Assembly: GCA_033557465.1 (NCBI GenBank)
Contig: CM066036.1
Span: 720,081,828 to 720,145,827, forward strand
Reading direction: 5' to 3'
DNA: 64,000 bases
From: Ichthyophis bannanicus
Taxonomy: Eukaryota > Chordata > Amphibia > Gymnophiona > Ichthyophiidae
Positions 55,341 through 63,590 of the stretch are shown piece after piece. The first letter of the stretch is position 1, and the number at the start of each line of letters is the position of its first letter. The notes below the pieces were generated by a model that did not search any database, was not told where the DNA came from, and saw nothing but the letters and a program-made list of their open reading frames with translations. Made by a program: the position numbers and the translations under genes.

Positions 55341-55622
55341 AGGGAGGAGTGGCTTAGTGGTTGGGGCAAGGTACCACAGGCCGGAAGGTTGGTGGTTCAA
55401 ATCCCACTAGATGACAGCAACCTTGGGCCGGAAGGACTGGGGTTTCTAGTCCCACAGGTGCTCCTTGTGGTCTTGGGCAAGCCACTTAACCCTCCATTGC
55501 CCATGTTCCCTGTAAGTATTAGTGTATGTGTCTCATATCCCCTCGTGTTAAATGTATCCCCCAACCACTTTGACCCGGTGAAAAGCGGGATATAAATGTA
55601 GCTAAATAAATAAATAAATAAA
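55341..55622 (+). mobile_element. tRNA-derived SINE, first family
   Basis: Box A-like GGCTTAGTGGTTGGGGC and box B-like GGTTCAAATCCC (about 55391-55404) are followed by the same body as 39430-39718. The tail is AAGCGGGATATAAATG, then AAATAAATAAATAAATAA. Confidence 0.75.
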
Positions 55623-55689
55623 TTATTTAATTAATTGCTAATCTGTTGCCAATAAGTGGCAGACACCTTTAGGCATAACAAGTGAACTA

Positions 55690-56271
55690 TATACTTATAT
55701 TATCTTGTTTGCTCTAAAATGTGACTGCTCTCCATCTCTATCTTACCGTTGTTAGGAAAATTAATTGAGAAGACATAACTTTTTAGATGCATGCAACATC
55801 TTATATCTGTGGCAACGTGGTTTATAAAAACATCTTTGACTGAATCTGATTTAAGAGTCTCCATAAGGTCTGTTTCTATAATCCCTGAAATTTTACTAAC
55901 TGGATTAGCTGTAATAGAATTAGAGGTTCGGTTTTTGAGTTTGCTTTCCTCCTTAAATGAATGACAACAAGAACATGTTGGAAATGATGCAAGGCATGCC
56001 CTACAGGGACTGGATTTACCTTTTACACCGTTCAATACACATTTGGCCTACTTTCTAAAATATTATATGACATGGATATTGCTTGTCAATTATATACAGG
56101 CAACATCCTATTATTTGCTCTTTTTACAATTACCGACGATATCACATCTTTAAGATTGTTTCACAAATTTCCCTTCATTTCAAATTAGTATACTATAAAC
56201 ATCTATCAATAAATCTCAATAAAACCAAAGCTATTATAGTATACAATTTATTCACTGCTTTTATTTCTATA
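55690..56271 (+). pseudogene. L2-type LINE (L2-C) RT, upstream part
   Basis: Plus-strand pieces: LLGKLIEK (about 55755-55780), then near 56000-56060 a diverged equivalent of the GVPQGSALSPILFNIHL block, and the degraded catalytic area (YTGNILLF at about 56094-56120 where YADD is expected). LSINLNKTKAII follows at about 56205-56240. The LINE is interrupted by the Ngaro element and goes on at 62827. Confidence 0.6.
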
Positions 56272-56526
56272 ACTGGAAGGCCTCGGGTCCGCGTCCCCGT
56301 GGCCGCCGCTAACCGGGGGGGCGGCAGGCTGCCCTCCCCCCCTCGGGATTCGGCGGCGCGCGGGCACAAGGAAGGCCGTGCGGTCCGGCGGTGTCATTGG
56401 CTCCCGCGGGTTTTTCAAGCGCGCGGGAGCCAATGGGGAGCCGAGGTCTGCGGGCTGCGAAGGGGGGGGTGCGGGACCCGGCGCTGCTCCAGTCTCTCGG
56501 TTGTTGAGGCTGGAGGCGCCGGACGT
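56272..56526 (+). repeat. Ngaro repeat A1
   Basis: Starts ACTGGAAGGCC and ends GCGCCGGACGT, 255 bp, nearly identical to A2. It contains the perfect 14-base inverted repeat 56395-56435 (CATTGGCTCCCGCG / CGCGGGAGCCAATG) with CCAAT boxes facing outward. The position at the 5' end suits a promoter. Confidence 0.9.
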
Positions 56527-56802
56527 GGGTTTCCTCACCTCGTGCTGGGCCCGGCGATTTTTGCGGCAGCTGGGAGCGGCGAATTTGGGTGGCTGGAGTG
56601 TCGGAGTAGCAGCGCTTTCTCCTGGTGCTGCTCCTGCGGCACTGAACCCGTTGGTTCGTTGGGGGCCCGGGTGGAGAAGGACCCCAGTGGCTGGCACGTG
56701 GTGCGCTGTGCAGGCAAGTGTCCCGTTGGTGGGCTGGGTAATTAAAAAAAAAAAAAAAAAAGAAAGAACAAGCAGTCCTAATTTATTAAAGTGCCTACTC
56801 CT

Positions 56803-58548
56803 ATGGCAGCTAAAGAAAAAAGAGGGGGCACTCGGCAGACGAAAAGGTCTGTCCCGGCTGCCCCGGGTGAGGCAGGAGCTCGTGGGGCTTCGTCTGTAGG
56901 GCCTGCCCAACAACCGGCCAAAAGGGGGAGGAGCGGGTTCAGGGCTTCTGGAGGGCCTCAGGAGATGCCTTCTCCGGTCACCCGGGGGCGGGGGGAAGTC
57001 AGGGGCAGAGCCCCTAGCCGGAGCAGCGCTTCCAAACGGGGCTCGGGCTCTGTAGGCGGCTCCGGCCGGGGTAGGCACGGGCCTAAGGGGAGTTCTGGGG
57101 CCCTGGTTGAGGGGGGTGGTCGAGGGCGGTCTAGGGGGTTAGCGAGAGGTGGGCGGGGGTTGAGTGCTCACGGGTCTTTGGGTAGCGGTGGTGTGGCCCC
57201 GGATCCCGTACTCGGGGGTGCCGGGTCAGGCCAGCAAGGGGGCGTTACCCTGGTTGGGTCATCGAGTCAGGGGAATTTATCGCCCGGTTTGGGAGGGTGT
57301 TACCAGCCAGCCTGGGAGCATTGGCAGAGCGGGGGGCAAGGCTCTTCGCGTGCGGAGTGGCTAGGGGCGTGGCAGCCTCCTTGGGCTATGGCAGGTGTTC
57401 CTTCCCCATTTCCTGTTTTCTCTCCACATGTACCTACCGGATGGCACTACGCCGGGCCTCCTTGGCCGGCAGCGGCTGGGCAGACGGATGACGGGACGGT
57501 GACTGCTGGGCTTAGTCCCTTGCCTGGTGGGGCAGTTGGAGGACCTGCTGCTTCTGCTTCGACGCAACGGGAGACTGGAGCTGCTACCGAGGTGGTGTCC
57601 ATGGCTGCAGGTGAGTTGGATGCTGGCGCAGCGACGGGTGAAGCGGGTGCCACAGAGGGGAGTGATACTAGGGCGGCCGGAAAAGGTAAGAAGCGGTCGC
57701 GGAGGGGCGGGCGGCATTCATGTCATCGGCGACGGCGTTCGGGATCCTCCTCTTCGTCAACCTCTGAGTTTTCCTCCAGCTCCATATCCGATGGCGGGGG
57801 GCGGGGTCATGCGGGTCAGGGTGATCCGGAAAAGGTTGTCCCGGTTGGAGCAGCGCCTTCGGTCGTGGCTTTCTCGGAGTTATGGGAGGGAGTGCCAAAG
57901 AATCTTCGGAGGAGAATTGTTAAGCGTCGCTACTTAGATATCTTTCGTTTGTTGGAAGGGCGAAAATGGTCGGGGGATAGCAGGAGGAAGAGAAAAGAGG
58001 ACGAAAAGGCGGGTAGGGTTCGGAGAGTAGCGCGGAACGTCGTCAATTGGACGCGTTCTTTCCTGCGTTTAGCTAGTGTATGGGGTCATGCGCATCCGGA
58101 TCAGTATGGGATGCTACTGGCGTATATAGATTCCATCTTAGAGGCGTCGCAGACTCATGAAGGTTGGGCTTGGCTCAACTATGATGAAAAATTCCGCGAT
58201 AAGATGGAGGAGAATCACCTGCTTTCCTGGGGGACGCAAGACATCAATCTCTGGCTGACGCAGATGGCGATCAGACCTAGTGGAGGGAGTTCGGGTGGGC
58301 AAAAGGGTGGACTGTCTGGCCCGGGGAGGGTGGACAGGCCCTTTCGATCTGGCGTGCCCCCGGTTTTGCAGAGGACCCCAGGGGGGGGGGGTGCGGGTGA
58401 CTTGTGCTGGCGGTTCAACAAGTCTTCCTGCCCCTTTCCGGATTGCAAATTCCAGCACGCCTGCTCTCTCTGTAACGGCAGCCACTCAGCGATCAAATGT
58501 GTCAAAAAGAGTGGGGGAGGCGCCGCGCCCCCCCCTCACCGGCAATAG
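56803..58548 (+). CDS. Ngaro ORF1, gag-like zinc-finger protein
   Basis: The first ATG is 56803-56805; the frame itself opens a little earlier at a GTG. 581 residues. The N-terminal half is Gly/Ser/Arg-rich and probably disordered. About residues 290-325 are Lys/Arg/Ser-rich (GKGKKRSRRGGRH). A folded-looking part follows at about 345-500: ELWEGVPKNLRRRIVKRRYL, then NVVNWTRSFLRLASVWG and the WLNYDEKFR block. Near the C-terminus are a CCCH finger (C-x7-C-x4-C-x3-H, from CWRFN) and a CCHC-type knuckle (CSLCNGSHSAIKC). It probably packages the RNA. It overlaps the RT frame at its end, and contains a strong splice donor at 57685/57686. Confidence 0.85.
   Translation: MAAKEKRGGTRQTKRSVPAAPGEAGARGASSVGPAQQPAKRGRSGFRASGGPQEMPSPVTRGRGEVRGRAPSRSSASKRGSGSVGGSGRGRHGPKGSSGALVEGGGRGRSRGLARGGRGLSAHGSLGSGGVAPDPVLGGAGSGQQGGVTLVGSSSQGNLSPGLGGCYQPAWEHWQSGGQGSSRAEWLGAWQPPWAMAGVPSPFPVFSPHVPTGWHYAGPPWPAAAGQTDDGTVTAGLSPLPGGAVGGPAASASTQRETGAATEVVSMAAGELDAGAATGEAGATEGSDTRAAGKGKKRSRRGGRHSCHRRRRSGSSSSSTSEFSSSSISDGGGRGHAGQGDPEKVVPVGAAPSVVAFSELWEGVPKNLRRRIVKRRYLDIFRLLEGRKWSGDSRRKRKEDEKAGRVRRVARNVVNWTRSFLRLASVWGHAHPDQYGMLLAYIDSILEASQTHEGWAWLNYDEKFRDKMEENHLLSWGTQDINLWLTQMAIRPSGGSSGGQKGGLSGPGRVDRPFRSGVPPVLQRTPGGGGAGDLCWRFNKSSCPFPDCKFQHACSLCNGSHSAIKCVKKSGGGAAPPPHRQ
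58528..58548 (+). promoter_or_regulatory. Candidate +1 frameshift region between gag and RT
   Basis: A run of eight C (58528-58535) lies just upstream of the gag stop TAG (58546-58548). The RT frame is +1 relative to gag and has no ATG until far inside the RT domain. A shift on the CCC CCC CCT Pro codons would fuse gag to RT. Confidence 0.45.
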
Positions 58549-58549
58549 A

Positions 58550-60151
58550 CACCTGTTGAGTCTGGCTCCCAGTCCGATTGCGATTGATGTTTTGGGTCCT
58601 TGGCTTAGGAGCTATCCTAAGCGACGGGTAAGCGGCATTTTAGAGCGGGGCTTTCGGGATGGTTTTCCTATTCCGGTGGTCGGCTGCGTGGAGGTAGCCA
58701 GGGCCCGGAATTCGCCTTCAGTTCGGCGTTTTGCGCAATTGGTCAAGGATAAGTTGGCATCGGAGATTGCCTTGGGTAGGGTGGCGGGCCCTTTCGGCGA
58801 GCAGCCTTTCGAGGAATTTGTCGTATCTCCGCTGGGTATTATCCCAAAGAAGGAGCCGGGCAAGTATCGCTTGATACATAATCTGTCCTTTCCCATTGGT
58901 TCCTCGGTCAATGATCACATTCCCAAGGAATTGTGCGCGGTACGCTATGCATCCTTTGATGAGGCGGTCAAACTCGTGAGAACCTGTGGGGCGGGATGTT
59001 TGTTGGCAAAAGTGGATATTGAATCCGCCTTCCGGTTATTGCCCGTGCATCCGTCGTCCTTTCCTTTGTTGGGGTTCTGCTTCGAAGATCAATTTTATTT
59101 CGACAAATGCATGCCTATGGGTTGTTCGATTTCTTGTGCTTATTTCGAACAGTTTAGCTCCTTTTTGCATTGGGCATTTGTTGACTGGATGGGGTGCGAT
59201 GCGGTCGTGCATTATTTAGACGACTTCCTGTTTGTGGGACCGGCGCAGACAGAGCAGTGTAAGGCGTTGCTGGACGGTTTTGTGCAATTAGCCCAGATAT
59301 GGGGGGTTCCCTTAGCGTCCGGGAAAACTGAGGGTCCTGCGACTACCCTTACTTTTCTGGGTGTAGAGTTGGATTCCGTGGCGCGGGTGGCTCGCCTGCC
59401 AAATGAGAAAGTCATGAAGTTACGAGTGTTAGTTGCGAATGCGATGGTTTCAAACAAGCTAACATTGCGTGAGCTCCAGTCCTTGATAGGTTCGCTTACG
59501 TTTGCTTGTAGAGTTATCCCGATGGGGCGAGTTTTCTTGCGTCGGCTAGCAGCGGTTACGGCGGGTGTGGTGAAGCCCCATCACAGGATTCGGATGTCTC
59601 GCAGCCTGCGGGCAGACCTCGGGGTGTGGAATGAGTTTTTAAGTAACTTCAATGGTATCACGGTGCTGCGGGGTCGGGAGGAGACGTCGGCGGAGCTGCA
59701 ATTGTTTACTGATGCGGCTGGGGGTGTGGGCCTGGGGATTTATTTTGGGAGATCTTGGTGTGCGGCGCGGTGGCCACAGTCCTGGCAAGATGCCGGCCTT
59801 ACGAGTAATGTTACCTTCCTTGAGTTGTTCCCGGTGTTGGTGGTGATTTCAGTATGGCCGGACAGACTTCGCGATCGTAGGGTGCTGTGGTGGTGCGACA
59901 ACGAAGCAGTGGTGTCCGTGATCAATAATTATTCCCCACGATGTCGGCCTGTCGCCGACTTAATGCGGCAGGTTGTGCTCGCTTGTTTGAACTTGGTGAT
60001 TAGGGCGCGGCATATCCCAGGCAGTCATAACATGATTGCGGATGCTCTTTCTCGTTTTAAGTGGGAGCTGTTTCGAACCTTGGCCCCAGAGGCGGACGAG
60101 GAGGGAGCGTCGGTCCCGGCTCACCTTTGGCGAATTGGCCTAGTGACATGA
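58550..60151 (+). CDS. Ngaro ORF2, reverse transcriptase and RNase H
   Basis: The frame is open from 58280, but the part before about 58550 only overlaps gag. Domains: RT with SPLGIIPKKEPGKYRLIHNL, LAKVDIESAFRLLPVHP, MPMGCSISCAYFEQF, the catalytic HYLDDFLFVG (YLDD, about 59210-59240) and TFLGVELDS. RNase H follows with LFTDAAGG (D), FLELFPVL (E), WWCDNEAV (D) and ARHIPGSHNMIADALSRF (H/D), so all catalytic residues are present. It makes element cDNA inside particles and probably acts as a gag fusion. The stop TGA (60149-60151) overlaps the start of the recombinase. Confidence 0.9.
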   Translation, partial: HLLSLAPSPIAIDVLGPWLRSYPKRRVSGILERGFRDGFPIPVVGCVEVARARNSPSVRRFAQLVKDKLASEIALGRVAGPFGEQPFEEFVVSPLGIIPKKEPGKYRLIHNLSFPIGSSVNDHIPKELCAVRYASFDEAVKLVRTCGAGCLLAKVDIESAFRLLPVHPSSFPLLGFCFEDQFYFDKCMPMGCSISCAYFEQFSSFLHWAFVDWMGCDAVVHYLDDFLFVGPAQTEQCKALLDGFVQLAQIWGVPLASGKTEGPATTLTFLGVELDSVARVARLPNEKVMKLRVLVANAMVSNKLTLRELQSLIGSLTFACRVIPMGRVFLRRLAAVTAGVVKPHHRIRMSRSLRADLGVWNEFLSNFNGITVLRGREETSAELQLFTDAAGGVGLGIYFGRSWCAARWPQSWQDAGLTSNVTFLELFPVLVVISVWPDRLRDRRVLWWCDNEAVVSVINNYSPRCRPVADLMRQVVLACLNLVIRARHIPGSHNMIADALSRFKWELFRTLAPEADEEGASVPAHLWRIGLVT

Positions 60152-61029
60152 TGGAGCTGCTGCGGAATTCGGTCTCTCCGGCGACGTGGGTAGCTTATCA
60201 GCGAGGCTGCAGCAGCGTGGTGTCCTTCCTGGTCCTGCAAGGGTGGCAAGGTGGTCCAGCGTCAGATCAGCTTGTGGGTCAGTATGTGCTGGCGTCCAAA
60301 GCGGCGGGGCTGTCGCGGGCTTCCGTTCGGCGGAATCTGGCGGGGTTTTCCTTTTTTGCACGCGCTATCGGCTGGGGGGCAGCGAGTGGGGGATTTCTAA
60401 CGCGTATGCTGCTGCGTGGTTGGGAGCGCTCCAGTCCTTCGTCGGGTGATTGGCGGCGCCCGATCACCCACGACCTGCTCGAGCGTTTATGCGGTGTTTT
60501 GCCTCAAGTGGTTTCATCCGCCTACGAAGGGGTGCTTTTCCGCGCGGTTTTTTCCGTGGCTTTTTTCGGCGCTTTTAGGGTGGGTGAGTTAGTGGCGGAG
60601 TCGAGTACGATTTGCAACGGGAGGGAGGTGCAGATACATCATGTGCAATTCCTCGGGGGTGGGGTTCGTATCCGCCTTGCCCGCTCTAAGACGGATCAGG
60701 CAGGGCGGGGTGCGTGGGTGGCCTTGACAGCTGTGCAGGGCTCCCCCTCGTGTCCCGTGGCTTTATTGCAAGCATACTTACGCGTTCGCCCGGCCACCGG
60801 CGGTAGCCTATTCATGCATCGGGATGAGCGGGTTCTTACGCGTTTCCAATTTTCGGCGGTTCTGCGACTGTCGTTACGGAGGTTGGGTGAGGACCCCGGT
60901 GTGTTTGCCCCTCACTCCTTCCGGATTGGGGCGGCGACCAGCGCCGCAGTTGCTGGACTGTCCGATCAGGAGATACAACGGATTGGGCGATGGCGGTCGC
61001 GGGCTTTCCGGAGCTATGTGCGCCCGTAG
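60148..61029 (+). CDS. Ngaro ORF3, tyrosine recombinase
   Basis: ATG 60148-60150 overlaps the RT stop as ATGA; 293 residues. The frame is also open upstream from a GTG at 60061. An N-terminal SAM-like DNA-binding part (about residues 1-110: SPATWVAYQRGCSSVVSFL) precedes the catalytic part. There Arg I lies in FFGAFRVGEL, the beta-strand Lys in ARSKTDQAG, His-x-x-Arg in PHSFRIGAAT and the nucleophile Tyr in FRSYVRP, four residues before the stop. So the R-K-H-R-Y set is complete. It would insert the circular cDNA by site-specific-like recombination without target duplication, in place of an integrase. Confidence 0.92.
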   Translation: MMELLRNSVSPATWVAYQRGCSSVVSFLVLQGWQGGPASDQLVGQYVLASKAAGLSRASVRRNLAGFSFFARAIGWGAASGGFLTRMLLRGWERSSPSSGDWRRPITHDLLERLCGVLPQVVSSAYEGVLFRAVFSVAFFGAFRVGELVAESSTICNGREVQIHHVQFLGGGVRIRLARSKTDQAGRGAWVALTAVQGSPSCPVALLQAYLRVRPATGGSLFMHRDERVLTRFQFSAVLRLSLRRLGEDPGVFAPHSFRIGAATSAAVAGLSDQEIQRIGRWRSRAFRSYVRP

Positions 61030-61700
61030 GACCTGGGGGGGGGGGGGTTACTAATTTTTGTTGTTCTTTCTTTACAGATACAGACAGAGGATCGTGTTGC
61101 TGTTGGGTGATTGGCCACTCCTTTGTGTTCTGGGCTGGTCGGCGAGCAGCGACACGGCCAATCGGGTCGGATTTGGGACTTACTGAGCTCGAGGTGACCG
61201 TCTCATGGCTGGGTGAGCGGGGACTCCGGTGGATCCAGTTTTTGCCTTTGCTGCGGCATCACCAGCGTTCCAGAGGGGCGCCGGACATTTTACTGATACA
61301 TTTGGGTGGCAACGATTTAGTTTCCTGGACTTCGCGACAGTTGATTCGGGCTGTCAAAAAGGAGTTGGGGGTGGTGTTCGGGATGTTTCCTGGAGTGTTA
61401 GTGTTGTGGTCTGATATCATTCCAAGGCCATCCTGTCGGGCTCAACGGCGGTGGTCACGGGGTGTGACAAAGATCAACCGTCAAATTGGCAGATGGGTGG
61501 GTGAGCAAGGGGGCATGCAAATTTTGCACCCTTGGGTTGACGTGGAGTGCTCGGGCCTGTATAGGCCTGATGGCGTGCACTTGTCCCCGATAGGGCTGGA
61601 TTTACTCCTCAACGATTGGCAGGAGGCCTTGGAAGGTATTAGGTTCAGGGTGCGGGCTGGTCGCAGCTTACCTTTGGGGGGCGGCTCCGGTCGTGGCTGA
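60990..61700 (+). CDS. Ngaro ORF4, SGNH/GDSL-type hydrolase
   Basis: The open frame begins at ATG 60990-60992 inside the recombinase gene, but the conserved part starts only after 61078 (DTDRGSCCCWVIGHSF). Hydrolase blocks: GHSF with the candidate nucleophile Ser, HLGGND with Gly/Asn of the oxyanion hole, and DGVHLSPIG with the catalytic Asp and His. The family hydrolyses esters or acyl groups; vertebrate Ngaro elements are known to carry such a domain, but its role is unsettled. The N-terminal 29 codons of the plain ORF are made from intron-like sequence, so a spliced start in gag is more likely. Confidence 0.85.
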   Translation: MAVAGFPELCAPVGPGGGGVTNFCCSFFTDTDRGSCCCWVIGHSFVFWAGRRAATRPIGSDLGLTELEVTVSWLGERGLRWIQFLPLLRHHQRSRGAPDILLIHLGGNDLVSWTSRQLIRAVKKELGVVFGMFPGVLVLWSDIIPRPSCRAQRRWSRGVTKINRQIGRWVGEQGGMQILHPWVDVECSGLYRPDGVHLSPIGLDLLLNDWQEALEGIRFRVRAGRSLPLGGGSGRG

Positions 61701-61710
61701 CCAGAGCCGG

Positions 61711-62104
61711 TGGCGGGATCCCGGAGGTTTCCGGGGTCCGGAGCCGGAGGCAAGCAGGAGGGCGGGGGTGGGGTACCCCCGACCCGGTTAATCCCTCAGG
61801 TTTTTGCTAATAATATGGCGAAGCCGGAAGAGGGAGGGCGTGGAAAATTATTGGGCCTGTGCCCGGGGGAAGCGGAAGCAGCGTCACCTTGCTAATAACA
61901 TGGCGGGTGATGGCTCGCTCTGCTGGGGGGGGGGGGAGTTATAATGTTTGTATTTGTATCAATTGGTTTGTTAAAAGGTTATTAAAGCTGCGACCAGTGT
62001 TGAAATCCAAATAATGTTGTTGTGTGATTGTTAACATGTATAGGTAGAGTAAATGGAAAGGGGGTGAAGAGGGGTGGAGGGTGACGTGTCCGCCTTACCC
62101 GGTT
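61711..62104 (+). repeat. Ngaro repeat B1
   Basis: 394 bp, TGGCGGGATCC to CCGGTT, nearly identical to B2. Contains ATTAAA (61980-61985), a possible polyadenylation signal. Confidence 0.9.
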
Positions 62105-62360
62105 ACTGGAAGGCCTCGGGTCCGCGTCCCCGTGGCCGCCGCTAACCGGGGGGGCGGCAGGCTGCCCTCCCCCCTCGGGATTCGGCGGCGCGCGGGCACA
62201 AGGAAGGCCGTGCGGTCTGGCGGTGTCATTGGCTCCCGCGGGTTTTTCAAGCGCGCGGGAGCCAATGGGGAGCCGAGGTCTGCGGGCTGCGAAGGGGGGG
62301 GGTGCGGGGACCCAGCGCTTCTCCAGTCTCTCGGTTGTTGAGGCTGGAGGCGCCGGACGT
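62105..62360 (+). repeat. Ngaro repeat A2
   Basis: 256 bp, from ACTGGAAGGCC to GCCGGACGT. The CATTGGCTCCCGCG inverted repeat is at 62227-62267. Confidence 0.9.
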
Positions 62361-62433
62361 CCCGCCCACCCGCCCTTTATATGGACACGCGGGGGTGTGG
62401 GGGGTATGGGTTGTTGCAGCTTGGGGGGGGGAT
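62361..62433 (+). promoter_or_regulatory. Unique spacer between A2 and B2 with a TATA-like box
   Basis: 73 bases not repeated elsewhere in the element; TTTATAT at 62376-62382. If it is a promoter, it would only drive the 3' end in the integrated copy. In a circle it remains between A2 and B2. Confidence 0.4.
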
Positions 62434-62826
62434 TGGCGGGATCCCGGAGGTTTCCGGGGTCTGGAGCCGGAGGCAAGCAGGAGGGCGGGGGTGGGGTACC
62501 CCCGACCCGGTTAATCCCTCAGGTTTTTGCTAATAATATGGCGAAGCCGGAAGAGGGAGGGCGTGGAAAATTATTGGGCCTGTGCCCGGGGGAAGCGGAA
62601 GCAGCGTCACCTTGCTAATAACATGGCGGGTGATGGCTCGCTCTGCTGGGGGGGGGGGAGTTATAATGTTTGTATTTGTATCAATTGGTTTGTTAAAAGG
62701 TTATTAAAGCTGCGACCAGTGTTGAAATCCAAATAATGTTGTTGTGTGATTGTTAACATGTATAGGTAGAGTAAATGGAAAGGGGGTGAAGAGGGGTGGA
62801 GGGTGACGTGTCCGCCTTACCCGGTT
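62434..62826 (+). repeat. Ngaro repeat B2
   Basis: 393 bp, nearly identical to B1 with a one-base difference in the G run. It ends CCGGTT just before L2-C resumes. Confidence 0.9.
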
Positions 62827-63590
62827 AGGAATTCCAATACCACTTTATTATCAAATATAACATCTTGACATTATTCTTGAAGCAAAACTATCTATCTGAC
62901 CCCATGTTTCCCAGATTACAATATGAGAACTAAGGTGGTATGGGTTTTTCTTTTTTTTTTTAATCCCATTTATTTTCCATATGGTAGTATAGTTGTTAAT
63001 TTCTGATGCATCTTTAACTTTGCAATACACTGTATTTAGACCATCCTGATGTAGTAACAAAACCTCTATATGTGGTACAAAATACAGCTGCATGAGCTAT
63101 CAATGGAAATAAAATGATCATGTTTTGAAAGATTTGCATAGGCATCCTGTAATATATCGATCAAAATTTAAATGGTTATGCTTTGTGTTCAAAGCAGGGT
63201 CTTTCAATGACTGAAGTAACTTATTTTATTCAGCAATATGAGCTTTCTTGTACTTTTATTTCCAGTTGACAAAAACTGCTGGTTTAACCTGCAGTTTCTG
63301 TGATTTGCCAAGTGTTTACGCATTTTCTGATGTTTTCAGTTGTAGTTTGCCAATTCTGGGAGGTATTACCATCCAAATTACATTGTGAAAAATATCTTTT
63401 GACTTTTTTACAAATATTGAAGATGTATATATTTCATTTATCATTTAATTGATTTTATTTTTCATGGAATTTTAGGATATGTGTTTATGATATACATGTA
63501 TGTTGATAATCATGAATGCATTGTTGGAACCCATCTAGACATGCCATGATAGGTGGGCTACCAATTTATTAAATAAAATGAAAATATAAT
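62827..63590 (+). pseudogene. L2-type LINE (L2-C), downstream part and 3' end
   Basis: Continues the frame cut by the Ngaro element: GIPIPLYYQI, then HLDIILEAKLSI and PHVSQI (62828-62925), the thumb region of L2 RT. Later come VVQNTAA (about 63072-63092) and ILxYIDQNLNGYALCSK-like remains. The tail GTGGGCTACCAATTTATTAA ATAAAATG ends at about 63580. Several stops are present. Confidence 0.65.

Larger units (their letters stand above)
57686..61077 (+). other. Putative intron joining gag N-terminus to the SGNH hydrolase
   Basis: The donor AAAAG|GTAAGA lies inside ORF1 (GT at 57686-57687). The acceptor TTCTTTCTTTACAG|AT is at 61076-61077, preceded by a branch-point-like TACTAAT at about 61049-61055 and a T-rich tract. 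The donor splits a gag codon after its first base (G). The acceptor supplies AT, and the resulting GAT continues exactly in the hydrolase frame. Removing 3392 bases would thus make a fusion of about 295 gag residues with the hydrolase. Prediction only; unspliced RNA would give gag, RT and recombinase. Confidence 0.55.
56272..62826 (+). mobile_element. Complete Ngaro (tyrosine-recombinase) retrotransposon
   Basis: 6.55 kb with split direct repeats in the order A1 (56272-56526), ORFs, B1 (61711-62104), A2 (62105-62360), 73-bp spacer, B2 (62434-62826). B1 abuts A2 as CCGGTT|ACTGG, which is the junction expected when B2 and A1 meet in a circular DNA intermediate. It has no target duplication, no LTR pair and no integrase, but a tyrosine recombinase. 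All four ORFs are free of stops. It is GC- and CpG-rich in AT-rich surroundings, which suggests a recent insertion. DIRS-type and Ngaro elements are known to use this arrangement and recombinase. Confidence 0.92.

Noticed and set aside
55700..56035. 111-codon minus-strand ORF as a gene
   Set aside because: The plus strand reads better as diverged L2 reverse transcriptase that continues beyond the Ngaro element.
56272..62360. A1 and A2 as long terminal repeats of an LTR element
   Set aside because: A2 is not terminal, the B repeats follow the split-repeat plan, and a tyrosine recombinase replaces an integrase.
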